Virus record (IMG/VR): IMGVR_UViG_3300021185_000724
Span: 1 to 22,862 of that record
Length of the DNA stretch: 22,862 nt
Strand: one strand, 5' to 3'
Source of the DNA: a virus
Position numbers and translations under genes: made by a program. Of this stretch, positions 15,082 to 22,862 are shown in pieces; the stretch's first letter is position 1; each line of letters opens with the position of its first letter. The notes beneath the pieces are model-generated. The model was given only the letters and a program-made list of their open reading frames with translations. It searched no databases and was not told the origin of the DNA.

Positions 15082-15425
15082 TAAGCCACCTCAATTGCGA
15101 TTTGGATTTTTAATTCATTTGCTGATGATTTGTTTATTGGTGCAATTGTATATCGTGCAACAGGAGTGAAATCCGCACTGTCACGAAACTGAATGTACAC
15201 CTCTTTTATTTGCTCAGTAAATGAAGTATCATAGGGTAGTTTGGCTTCTATCAGTAGGGATGTGTCATCAACAATTGTGATGGTGGGTGTGAGTGTGATG
15301 GCTGGTCGTCCAGCGGCACCATCGTCAGTAGTAGCAGGTGTACCATCAAAACCCAAGATGACTTCGTTGATGTTGCTTGCGAGAGTGTCAAGCAAGAGGC
15401 GGCGCATATAATCACTAATCGGCAT
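15081..15425 (-). CDS. Small tail/baseplate-associated protein of unknown family (114 aa)
   Basis: The N-terminus is a helix (YMRRLLLDTLASNINEVILG). The remainder is beta-rich with alternating hydrophobic residues (TPTITIVDDTSLLIEAKL, EVYIQFRDSADFTPVARYTI, ELKIQIAIEV), so it is probably a compact beta-sandwich. Proteins with this outline lie between hub and fibre genes in many tailed viruses, but no named family is recognised. It overlaps the preceding hub-like gene by 11 bases (15415-15425) and shares one base with the fibre-like gene, consistent with coupled translation in a tail module. Confidence 0.62.
   Translation of the reverse strand: MPISDYMRRLLLDTLASNINEVILGFDGTPATTDDGAAGRPAITLTPTITIVDDTSLLIEAKLPYDTSFTEQIKEVYIQFRDSADFTPVARYTIAPINKSSANELKIQIAIEVA
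15086..15092 (-). promoter_or_regulatory. Shine-Dalgarno site for the fibre-like gene
   Basis: On the minus strand this reads GAGGTGG, complementary to the archaeal 16S 3' end and four bases from the ATG at 15081. It lies inside the end of the upstream 114-aa gene and supports the TAATG start. Confidence 0.6.
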
Positions 15426-16839
15426 ATATGTTCCCCTTTACTGTTGTTTTATTTACCCCAATCGGTAAGCCGTTTCCGCCTATTAGTCCACGATTGTGTG
15501 TTCCCTTCACACCACCGATAAGGTAAGCCGTATTAAATACCCCTCTTTCCTTTACTACTGAAACAATTCGCAATTCAACCTTACCAAACAAGGCCAAGTT
15601 CTGTTCTACTACCTGTACATAGGTGGCGGGGTTGTTGTCGTTTGCACCCACGGTACTGCCTTCCGTGACTCCTTGAAGGATGCCCTCAATACCTGTGTCC
15701 AAATTGAGCATAGATATGTCGCTCATGTTTCGCATAGGCATGTGTTTAACCTCAGTGACGACCTTCTTTCCACCATCATAATTGACAGTCATACCGGGTC
15801 GCAATGTAAGGAGATTCAAGTGTCCTGCGCTTGAGATTGCACCCTTCATGAGTGAGCGTGATTTGAGAATCTGTCGTGCAACACGACGAGCGGCGTTAGT
15901 GGTACGGGCAGTGTTGTCAGTGATAGGTGAACTATCCTCACGCACTTCTTCTACCTGTCCTTCTACATCATCCACTGTGACAATAACCAAATCGTTGAGA
16001 GCCAAAGGATGACCCTGCACAGTAACACGATTGGAGATGTTCTCTATTGGGTTATCTTGCTTTGGCCCAAACCGCATATTCTTGTCCACCGTGTAGGCGG
16101 CTTCACTGAATGATACAGGAATATACAACAGGTTACCGAAGCGGTCAAGCAATATCATACGACTGTCGTGACGACCTAAGAAGCGCAGGGCAGTCATGAG
16201 GTTCATGTTGTTGAAGTCTTGACCCACGAAGCGTGTACTATGCTTGCGGGCAGATGAGGCGGTGGTGTTCTTTGCTCGTGAAATGTTTACGCTGGTAGCA
16301 CCACTGTTGATAGATTCACCAAGTCGGATAGCCAAATCCGATGTACGCAACCCTACATCAACAGGCTGACCGAGTTTGACTTTACGGCCTGTGAAACCTA
16401 TACCGTCCAGCGTCTTGCCCTTCATGTTTCGTAGATTCATCAATACACCGAATGATGATGATTCAATGTTGTGCGGTAGTAAGCGTTGGGCTGATGCGTC
16501 TGCGTTGTATATGAGCATGGGGCTGTTGGTGCTGGAAATTAAATCATCAGCAAAGAAAGGAGCGGTGAGTAGAGAATGACCGGGTGTACCGTTATGCGTC
16601 AACTGTATGTACGATTCGCCCTCAAGGATGCGATAGTTGCGTTGCGGCATCACTTGTAAATTACGAGTGTTTTTCTTCTCCACCGTAACCTTAGCCTTGT
16701 TCGCCTTCTGCACGCTGATACGACCGTGATGAATGGCGTTGTCCACGAATACGGGCTTACGCACATGTGTCATGACCTCATCTGCGTCAGTGCTGTACCG
16801 ACCAGTCCTTGTGTTCTTAAGAACGGTCATTACCGCCAT
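15415..16839 (-). CDS. Putative tail hub or baseplate protein
   Basis: This 474-aa protein has a basic N-terminal 60 residues, then mixed beta structure. The middle to C-terminal part has the pattern of tail-hub proteins: NRVTVQGHPLALNDLVIVTVDD, a helix (ARTTNAARRVARQILKSRSLMKG), then LNLLTLRPGMTVNYDGG and a strand pair (KVVTEVKHMPM, DISMLNLDTG). The order of an NRV strand, an A-rich helix and an LRPGM turn recalls gp27/GpD-type hubs, but overall similarity is not strong enough to be certain. The ATG at 16839 is used; a second ATG at 16830 would share one base with the upstream stop (TAATG) and is equally plausible. Context between small structural genes and fibre genes supports a baseplate role. 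Confidence 0.5.
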   Translation of the reverse strand: MAVMTVLKNTRTGRYSTDADEVMTHVRKPVFVDNAIHHGRISVQKANKAKVTVEKKNTRNLQVMPQRNYRILEGESYIQLTHNGTPGHSLLTAPFFADDLISSTNSPMLIYNADASAQRLLPHNIESSSFGVLMNLRNMKGKTLDGIGFTGRKVKLGQPVDVGLRTSDLAIRLGESINSGATSVNISRAKNTTASSARKHSTRFVGQDFNNMNLMTALRFLGRHDSRMILLDRFGNLLYIPVSFSEAAYTVDKNMRFGPKQDNPIENISNRVTVQGHPLALNDLVIVTVDDVEGQVEEVREDSSPITDNTARTTNAARRVARQILKSRSLMKGAISSAGHLNLLTLRPGMTVNYDGGKKVVTEVKHMPMRNMSDISMLNLDTGIEGILQGVTEGSTVGANDNNPATYVQVVEQNLALFGKVELRIVSVVKERGVFNTAYLIGGVKGTHNRGLIGGNGLPIGVNKTTVKGNIYAD

Positions 16840-17465
16840 CCCCGTTCATTTTTTTCTTCGTCATAGAATGGCATAAGGGGGAGTTTGTCAATCATTTCTG
16901 CGTACATTTGTCTTTGGTTATTCAAATTTTCTTGGTAGCGAGGGTATTCTTCCGAATCCTCTTTGGGTGGATACCCGTAATACTCAGTCAAGAATGAGTC
17001 ATTGGCGACCAAATCATCAACATACTTTTGCTTGTTTTCTTTAAATTGTTGAATGGGAATAAAGGGATGAGTCGGTAATGGAGTAATAAATTGTCTTGGT
17101 ATGGGTCTGCTCACTGCACCTGCTCGTCCATCGTGGGTCAAATCCTTCATATCGTTGGGTTGGAAAAATCCTTCCCTTATACCAAAACCTGCTCTATTTC
17201 CTTCTACATCACCCCCACCACCCGTTTCCCAATAACCACCTTTAAGCCACGGGTTTTCGGGTGCTTGGATGTTGTTTTCGGTGTAAAAGTAGTTCTTATT
17301 CCGACCATCAATACCCATTTCGTTGATTTTGTGGGCACCAAGTTGTGGTGTACCGTGTGATGCTACTACCGGCCCATACGAACTGGGGAAATCGGGATGA
17401 AACTCACCCAATTCTGTTTGGCGTGATTCCTTGAGGAAAGCCCATGCTTTGTGAAAGGCGGTCAT
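16830..17465 (-). CDS. Late-block protein with shared N-terminal module (tag protein B)
   Basis: This 211-aa protein has unknown function. Its first 32 residues form a module that is nearly identical to that of the gene just upstream: 25 of 30 aligned residues agree, including KAW, FLK, SRQ, ELGE, HPDFP and SSYGPV. The remaining body has no visible similarity to the neighbour. It has Gly/Asn/aromatic-rich loops (YWETGGGGDVEGN), Pro-rich segments (FITPLPTHPFIPIQ) and a Gln/Asn-rich helical end, with no membrane segment or Cys cluster. The start is set at the ATG at 17465, which gives an ATGA overlap with the upstream stop and aligns with the start of the related module. An in-frame ATG at 17483 would add 6 residues. 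It overlaps the hub-like gene by up to 10 bases. Confidence 0.7.
   Translation of the reverse strand: MTAFHKAWAFLKESRQTELGEFHPDFPSSYGPVVASHGTPQLGAHKINEMGIDGRNKNYFYTENNIQAPENPWLKGGYWETGGGGDVEGNRAGFGIREGFFQPNDMKDLTHDGRAGAVSRPIPRQFITPLPTHPFIPIQQFKENKQKYVDDLVANDSFLTEYYGYPPKEDSEEYPRYQENLNNQRQMYAEMIDKLPLMPFYDEEKNERGWR
17371..17464 (-). repeat. Direct repeat encoding the shared N-terminal module, copy B
   Basis: This stretch is closely similar at DNA level to 17970-18061, in the same orientation and 599 bases apart at the conserved end. A block of 26 bases (17371-17396 against 17970-17995) is identical, and the rest has scattered substitutions and one codon-length indel near the start codon. It covers the first 30 or so codons of the gene ending at 16830. 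Confidence 0.88.
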
Positions 17466-18061
17466 TCTCCCTTCGCCCCCCATGTCGCCTGTCCTTCACC
17501 TGTGTAATTATTAGGAAGTTGAGTCAAGTATTGCGGAGGAATATAATTAGTTATGTGCGCTTCGGGTGCTTCACCCATATACCCTAAATTTCTAAACTGA
17601 CCTTGTAATTGTTCATATGGCATTCTTACGCCTATTTGTTTTCGCTTTCCTTCTTCTGCCATAAATTCATGTGATAAATTATTTTGTTCATCGGTTAATT
17701 TTCCGGTAGGATAAAACCAATTACCTAATGTAGTTTCATCTAAATTAAATGGTTTAACATTATTATCTATATTATCTTCTATATGGTCTTTTTCCCATAA
17801 TACACTTTCTAAAGTTGGTGATTGTGGTTTTAATCCCTCTTGAATCAATTTTTCATACGGTTGAAACTCATCGGGGTCAAAATCATTATGAGTAGCGTAC
17901 CCTGCATCAATTGTTTTTAACCATTCATCCCCCCATTCTTGTACAGGATGAAACCTTCGCATAGTCACTGGCCCATACGAACTGGGGAAATCGGGGTGAT
18001 ACTCACCCAGTTCGGATTGGCGTGATGCCTTGAGAAAACGCCAAGCCTTCTCAAATATCAT
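17462..18061 (-). CDS. Late-block protein with shared N-terminal module (tag protein A)
   Basis: This 199-aa protein has unknown function. Residues 1-32 are the module shared with the next gene (FEKAWRFLK, SRQSELGEYHPDFP, SSYGPV). The body is hydrophilic and acidic in the middle (DFDPDEFQPYEKL, KDHIEDNIDNNVKP), with a mostly loop-like end containing NYIPPQYLTQLPNNY. The body is clearly richer in A and T than its neighbours, mainly at 17640-17850, while the module is not. No signal peptide, membrane segment or enzyme motif is seen. The ATG at 18061 follows the basic-protein stop by 9 bases, with a GAGGG site close upstream. Position within the late block suggests a virion component or assembly accessory, without direct proof. 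Confidence 0.7.
   Translation of the reverse strand: MIFEKAWRFLKASRQSELGEYHPDFPSSYGPVTMRRFHPVQEWGDEWLKTIDAGYATHNDFDPDEFQPYEKLIQEGLKPQSPTLESVLWEKDHIEDNIDNNVKPFNLDETTLGNWFYPTGKLTDEQNNLSHEFMAEEGKRKQIGVRMPYEQLQGQFRNLGYMGEAPEAHITNYIPPQYLTQLPNNYTGEGQATWGAKGE
17970..18061 (-). repeat. Direct repeat encoding the shared N-terminal module, copy A
   Basis: This is the partner of 17371-17464. The 26-base identical core lies at 17970-17995. Similarity ends abruptly at the point where the two proteins diverge, which is what a tag copied onto a different body would leave. Confidence 0.88.
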
Positions 18062-18070
18062 TTCAAACCC

Positions 18071-18406
18071 TCAACAGTTCCATCGCTTCAAGGATGCTCC
18101 CTTTGGTGTGAGTTTACCCTTTTTACTGGTTGCACCTTTCATACCACTCATACGAGCGCAAAACGACTTACGACGCTTTGCTTTCTTTGAGCCGGGCTTG
18201 AGTTTGCTTGGCTTGGTTGTCACGGGAGGTTTGAGGTTTGCACCACTCTTACGCTTGGCGGCGGCACGACCCTTAGCATTCAGTCCACCCTTCGGGCTGT
18301 GTTTGTTTGGATTGTAGCCGTGGAATGGTTTTTCTTTCTTGGCTTTCATCACTGCAAAGGCTAATTCTGCTGGTGTACAGCAGTTACAAAATTCATAGTC
18401 GGTCAT
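18071..18406 (-). CDS. Small basic Lys/Arg-rich Cys protein of marine viruses (DUF6321-like)
   Basis: In this 111-aa protein the core from about residue 37 to the end is rich in Lys and Arg: KGGLNAKGRAAAKRKSG, LKPPVTTKPSKLKPGSK, KRRKSFCARMSGMKG, and the ending KRWNC. Cysteines are at 7, 9, 10, 83 and 111. The wording of the core closely recalls a small family common in marine tailed viruses that I believe is catalogued as DUF6321; the accession is from memory. Function is unknown. The strong positive charge suggests binding of DNA or RNA, perhaps in the virion. ATGA overlap with the large upstream gene (18403-18406) shows it is part of the late operon. Confidence 0.75.
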   Translation of the reverse strand: MTDYEFCNCCTPAELAFAVMKAKKEKPFHGYNPNKHSPKGGLNAKGRAAAKRKSGANLKPPVTTKPSKLKPGSKKAKRRKSFCARMSGMKGATSKKGKLTPKGASLKRWNC

Positions 18407-21400
18407 GCTCCATCCCCACTGTGGTCATTTGAATTGTAGGTTACATCTCCTTTATGTCCTTTTGGATGCAAAGATTGAGAGAAGCGAGGTTGAACACTGA
18501 AATCCATACGCTCTTCCTTACTCTCACCCTCTTGATGAGTGCGACGACGAGCGGCATCTGCACGGTAGTGTTGCAGGGTATTTTCGCTCATTACGATTCG
18601 TGTCACTTCGTTGTCCAATAACGATGAATCAAAGTTGCTTTCACCTGTACCAATAATTTTCGGGCCTTGACTCATAGGCACAGTGTCGCTTGCGCTGATG
18701 TCCATGTAGTACGCAGGTGCGTATGGAGGATTGGTGTCGGGGTTGGTAGCACGAATATAGGAACCAACGGACGCTTTACCACTGGTTGTCTCATAGACAT
18801 ACAATCCGTATTTTCCACCAGCCGTAGCACCGAAGTAGTTGCTACCGTACTGCGGGCTTGATGAGTGAAGGGCGAGGTTGGGACGGAACATCTCAGCGTG
18901 TTGTTTGTCCAGTAAACGAACTGGGCGTAGCATGTAGGAAATGCGCTTGTCAGTGACATTGGTACGCTGATGCCCGTTGGTATCAGTTTGATATGGGTTG
19001 CTTGACTTCCATTGCGAAGCATTGTTTGTGAATCCGTATTTTTCGGCAAGGTAGCCTTCTACTTGTTGTCTTTCTGTTGTACTCATAGCCCGATTGTACT
19101 GAATAATTTCTGCGATTTTACCTTTCAATTCAAACGAACCTACATGGCCGATACCATACGGGTCTTCATCAGCCACATACCAAGCACCAGTGCTACTTCC
19201 TACACTAACACCTTGTAAAAATAGTTCAAAGTTAGCGTTGCTACCTGCGCCATCTCCACCTGCTATGGTTCCAGTAACCAATTCTGCTTGATTAACGACT
19301 ACAGCATTACTTGGGGAGTTTACAACAGTGTAAGTAGTGTTAGCACCACCTCTCCACTGCCATTTGTCGCTTGAATCCCACCGAATAAATAACGAATGAC
19401 CAGCACGGGTTACTGGGCTGTTTGCGAATGTTTCCAAAACCCCTTGAGCATTTCCATCGTCGTCATCCGACCAAGCAACGACAAAGAGTGTTACATCGGT
19501 AGTGTTTAAGCGAGCATCAAATGGTGTACTCATAATGTCTGTTCCATCACAATCTACAACTGGCATGTTGTTCACATTGGATGATGACGCAATATAGACT
19601 GGTTGTTTGGATGCAGTAGATTGTGTGAACTCAAAGCCATGCGGCCCGCTGTCTTTCCATGATGTTACAGCCGCTCCATCGGCTAAATCAAGTGAGTCTG
19701 CCTTAAGCCATAGAGCCATGCCCGAAGTAGGTATTCCGCCCCATTCAGTATCATCAAGCGGAGAAACATAATTTCGTGCCTCAGCAATGTATGTACCACC
19801 GAGTGGGTTGAAGTTAGAGGTATGGGAAAGGCGCATAGCACCACCTTGCGGTTGCCCTCCAAAGTCAAGAGCAGTGAGGTCGTAATGTCCAAGTGATTGC
19901 GAACCTGCTTGCATACCACCTTGCATAATGACACGCTGACCAACACCACGGTCAGCGTGTAGGCTGTGCGCTTCTGTATTGATAGCAATGAGGTTATCAT
20001 CTACACCTTCTACATTCTCAGTATCAAGTCCTATACGGGGCGCACTACGGCTAACAGCATCTTTGTGTGGTGAATCTCCACTCACTGTTTCTACACGGTC
20101 ACTGACTACGGCTTCGGGTTTAAGCAACCCGTCTTCTGCAATATCAAGGCGTGCGCTGATACCACGGGGTACTTCGTCGGGTTGCAGTATATCATTGCGT
20201 GCCCGTATGTATCCATCATTCATATTTGGCTCGGCAGTATGATGTGAAAGAACAACACCAGTGGCGTGATACGGCTCGTCAAGAGCAGTGAGTACATCTT
20301 CATTGAAAGCAGTAGGATAGCGGAGGCCACGCCCGTGACCATCATCCCCAACACGGTGTGCGTTGGTAGGGAAGAATACATCCACAAGTTCAGTTGCATC
20401 GTTTGTATTTACATTGTTAAGACGACCACCAAAGCGAGGTATAGTATTCCCCGATGTGACACTTATGTTACCCGAAGCATCAACAAGATGCTTCATGTTT
20501 ACAATAGGGTTTCCGCCATCGTATATGCGTTCAAAGGGTGATTTACCATTTGTGCGGTCGTATTCGTACACATCAGCGGCATCCCAAGCAGGGCGAATAC
20601 CGAAGCCACGAACAGGGTGACGGCGCACATCTTCACCACGAGTGTTGCCCCACCAATCTACCAAGTAATACGACACGGCTTCGTCAATCTTAGCAATGTT
20701 CTTTCCATTTGCGTCACCCCACCAGTCACGCAATACCGTGTTGGCGTTTCGTAGTGTACGCACTGGACAACCGAATGGGCGTGAAACACGCATACCGTCA
20801 CTGTAGCGTACTTGGAACTCCGGTTTGTCAACACCGAGCATACCGGAGAAGTTTGTTTGACGCTCCATAATACCGACTTGCGTGTTAGGATATGTACCGT
20901 TTGAAAGACTACTACCACCTGCGTATGTCCATGTTTCAGTTTCACCTTGCACAAGTGGCCCGTGTGGATAACCTACGCTGGTATTCGTGCTTGTGATAGC
21001 GGCTTCACGGAACGCACGCATACCATACAAAGACCACTGTGGTTTGTTGTAGGGTTGGCGTAGGCCAATACGATAACCAAACGGTCGGGTGCGAGTGGGA
21101 TTGCTGATACCATCGTAAGAAGTTTTACTGATTCCACTACTCACTGTGTATGAACCATCATCATCTGCATCAGTCCACACAGGCCCATCAAAAGTATAGT
21201 CTCGTGGATAGTCCCATGCGGCGGAGACATATCCATATCCGTCAAGACGGCTCACCAGTGGCCCACCACGACTACCACAAGGCCAATAATGATTCAACAT
21301 AACCGCTGTACTTGCATCACTACCGTCATACTGACCACCTTGATTTGTGTATTCAGCAGTGGATAATCCTTGCGGAGCCATTGCCGCAGTCATAGTTTGA

Positions 21401-22862
21401 GCGGTTATCATATCACCCGTACCTCCAATTAACACAGGTGAGTCAGCAGTAATTGAAGCGGCTAAAACTTCATTAACGGTTATTGTATTTGTACCAGCGT
21501 TAATTGATGCTACACTGTATGCTCTACCATCAAGCATGATTTTTGGTGTACCTTCAATAGATACCAATGCGTCAACTGTGAAAGTTGTATCACTCGCTCG
21601 TGTATTGAATATCATTGCTGTATTACTACCACCTGTAGCAGATGCAGAAGCACCTTTTGTATTAGCAATCTTGTAAGGTGGTTGAGGTGTACTTCGTTTG
21701 AATGCAAACGGCCCCATACTGGCGTAGTATGTTGCATCATGGTAGTGTACAGTCTCAAAGTGTTCGGGCATACTGTTGAGTGGCTTTTGTGCAACTGCTC
21801 GGTCAGTCAATGGGTTAAGCCATGTACGACTTGAATCCGAGTAGAATGTATGTGGCCGACCAAGATTTGGATGCCATAGGCATAGGAAAGCATCAGCCGT
21901 ATGTAGGCTGTTTGTATCTCGGCTACCCTGCAACATTTGTGGGAGAATACGAGGTACCATGCTTGATAGCGATTCAGTGAAGATGGAACCAGCAGGACGG
22001 AAATCATAGGCACGAGTAAGCCGAATTTTAGTTCCAGCAGTTAAATTACTGGTAAAAGCACTGTTGGCTACAATAGTAAACTGTAGTGGTTTGTTCATGT
22101 TACTTGCATCATAACCGCTACGCTCGGTATAGGTGTGCGTGCGTCGTACACCGTTAGCATCCGTGTATTCCAATTTGTTCCCGTAATACGGTTTTTGTGG
22201 GAAGCCACGAGCGTCATTGACTTTGATAACGGTGCTTGAAGTAAGACTGACAAATGTACATACTGGATTAAGACTGATGTTTTCAAGCACTTCGTGATAT
22301 ATGTCGGGATGGGTACTTGGGTATCCTGCAAGAGTGATTTGACAAGCAATACTACCTGCGCTTGCACGAAGGAACTCGTAGTAGTTGTCAAAGCGAGAAT
22401 GGTCAAGATGGCGGAAACCTGTAGCCGTGCTATCATCCGGCCCTACCTTGTGAATTATACTCCACCACGGAATGTTTGTTGTCATACCGGGTGATGACCT
22501 AACGAACATTTGAGGTTGGTATGGAAGTGACCGCTTAACAAATGCAGGACTTTCAGTTCCTTGTACACCGAGTGGATTGTACAACATCAATGGTGGGATA
22601 TTGGTGAATTGGCTTCCGTGGTCGGGGTCATGGTCTATGATGAGTTCGTTAATGAATATCTCACAACCTCTTACATCAGCCATTATTGCTTCGGCTAATA
22701 CAAGGCCCACTGCACCTGTAGCACTGTCGGGTTCACGCAAGCCTACAACCAATGCTACCTGTTGACTGGTGAGTTCATTAACTGACCCATCGGGAAGAGC
22801 AGTCGCCGCACCGTTAGCATGGTAGCCTAATAGTTGTGACTTGTGTATGTTGGGTTGAATGA
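18403..22862 (-). CDS. Very large tail/receptor-binding-like protein with a LamG domain, 5'-truncated
   Basis: This frame is open to the right edge, so the start lies outside; a TTG at 22752 is internal and no ATG occurs before it. At least 1486 residues are visible. Most is beta-rich and Asn/Gly/Thr-rich with many aromatic residues and no recognised enzyme motif. A concanavalin/LamG-like domain is clear at about 19030-19740: it begins near ALWLKADSLDLADG, continues VTSWKDSGPHGFEF, and ends IAEIIQYNRAMSTTERQQVEGYLAEKYGF. Such domains bind glycans or proteins. After it comes a 200-residue C-terminal part ending in a charged, DNA-binding-like tail (RRRTHQEGESKEE, then HPKGHKGD). The size, the LamG domain and the block of structural genes point to a tail-tip or receptor-binding protein that recognises the host surface. 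Confidence 0.78.
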   Translation of the reverse strand, partial: IQPNIHKSQLLGYHANGAATALPDGSVNELTSQQVALVVGLREPDSATGAVGLVLAEAIMADVRGCEIFINELIIDHDPDHGSQFTNIPPLMLYNPLGVQGTESPAFVKRSLPYQPQMFVRSSPGMTTNIPWWSIIHKVGPDDSTATGFRHLDHSRFDNYYEFLRASAGSIACQITLAGYPSTHPDIYHEVLENISLNPVCTFVSLTSSTVIKVNDARGFPQKPYYGNKLEYTDANGVRRTHTYTERSGYDASNMNKPLQFTIVANSAFTSNLTAGTKIRLTRAYDFRPAGSIFTESLSSMVPRILPQMLQGSRDTNSLHTADAFLCLWHPNLGRPHTFYSDSSRTWLNPLTDRAVAQKPLNSMPEHFETVHYHDATYYASMGPFAFKRSTPQPPYKIANTKGASASATGGSNTAMIFNTRASDTTFTVDALVSIEGTPKIMLDGRAYSVASINAGTNTITVNEVLAASITADSPVLIGGTGDMITAQTMTAAMAPQGLSTAEYTNQGGQYDGSDASTAVMLNHYWPCGSRGGPLVSRLDGYGYVSAAWDYPRDYTFDGPVWTDADDDGSYTVSSGISKTSYDGISNPTRTRPFGYRIGLRQPYNKPQWSLYGMRAFREAAITSTNTSVGYPHGPLVQGETETWTYAGGSSLSNGTYPNTQVGIMERQTNFSGMLGVDKPEFQVRYSDGMRVSRPFGCPVRTLRNANTVLRDWWGDANGKNIAKIDEAVSYYLVDWWGNTRGEDVRRHPVRGFGIRPAWDAADVYEYDRTNGKSPFERIYDGGNPIVNMKHLVDASGNISVTSGNTIPRFGGRLNNVNTNDATELVDVFFPTNAHRVGDDGHGRGLRYPTAFNEDVLTALDEPYHATGVVLSHHTAEPNMNDGYIRARNDILQPDEVPRGISARLDIAEDGLLKPEAVVSDRVETVSGDSPHKDAVSRSAPRIGLDTENVEGVDDNLIAINTEAHSLHADRGVGQRVIMQGGMQAGSQSLGHYDLTALDFGGQPQGGAMRLSHTSNFNPLGGTYIAEARNYVSPLDDTEWGGIPTSGMALWLKADSLDLADGAAVTSWKDSGPHGFEFTQSTASKQPVYIASSSNVNNMPVVDCDGTDIMSTPFDARLNTTDVTLFVVAWSDDDDGNAQGVLETFANSPVTRAGHSLFIRWDSSDKWQWRGGANTTYTVVNSPSNAVVVNQAELVTGTIAGGDGAGSNANFELFLQGVSVGSSTGAWYVADEDPYGIGHVGSFELKGKIAEIIQYNRAMSTTERQQVEGYLAEKYGFTNNASQWKSSNPYQTDTNGHQRTNVTDKRISYMLRPVRLLDKQHAEMFRPNLALHSSSPQYGSNYFGATAGGKYGLYVYETTSGKASVGSYIRATNPDTNPPYAPAYYMDISASDTVPMSQGPKIIGTGESNFDSSLLDNEVTRIVMSENTLQHYRADAARRRTHQEGESKEERMDFSVQPRFSQSLHPKGHKGDVTYNSNDHSGDGA

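Noticed and set aside
22750-22752. TTG as start of the giant minus-strand protein.
   Set aside because: The frame remains open to the end of the window with coding-like sequence, so the gene continues beyond the right edge.

Overview
The window looks like part of a head-tailed archaeal dsDNA virus from the sea, most like the magroviruses proposed for Marine Group II Euryarchaeota (Poseidoniales). Three things point there. Nearly every information-processing gene is of archaeal type: RFC small subunit, PCNA, family B DNA polymerase, archaeo-eukaryotic primase and group II chaperonin. Genes are packed with ATGA, GTGA or TAATG overlaps. A long opposite-strand block encodes tail- or fibre-like proteins. 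The taxonomic placement is inferred from gene content; no marker such as terminase, portal or major capsid protein lies in the window.

Positions 1-13893 (+ strand) form a replication, recombination and repair block. In order it holds: a clamp-loader small subunit cut by the left edge; a 448-aa protein that may be a single-strand DNA-binding protein; a RecA/Sak4-like ATPase; a PCNA-like clamp; PolB; a 55-aa zinc ribbon; a 62-aa MazG-like protein; a Cas4-like Fe-S nuclease; a 101-aa protein with a possible PCNA-binding motif; a primase that appears to fuse the PriS catalytic domain to the Fe-S domain of PriL; a small winged-helix-like protein; an ERCC4-HhH nuclease; a P-loop ATPase that may be the replicative helicase; a DEDDy 3'-5' exonuclease; a thermosome-type chaperonin; and two small overlapping zinc-ribbon proteins. 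Together these could load a clamp, prime and copy DNA, process ends, anneal or exchange strands, cut branched DNA and fold virion proteins, giving a replisome largely independent of the host. No ligase or topoisomerase is seen.

Positions 13894-22862 (- strand, transcribed right to left) form a late structural block. A very large LamG-containing protein runs off the right edge. It is followed by a small basic Cys-containing protein, two small proteins with a near-identical N-terminal module on unrelated bodies, a tail-hub or baseplate-like protein, a 114-aa protein and a Ser/Thr-rich fibre-like protein. The two blocks converge at 13893/13894 with no base between their stop codons.

The most unusual points are the PriS-PriL(CTD) fusion primase, a His in place of the first catalytic Asp of PolB motif C, and the duplicated N-terminal module shared at DNA level by two adjacent late genes whose downstream sequences are unrelated. 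No tRNA, rRNA, CRISPR array, insertion sequence or integrase was recognised, and no gap exceeds 300 bases.
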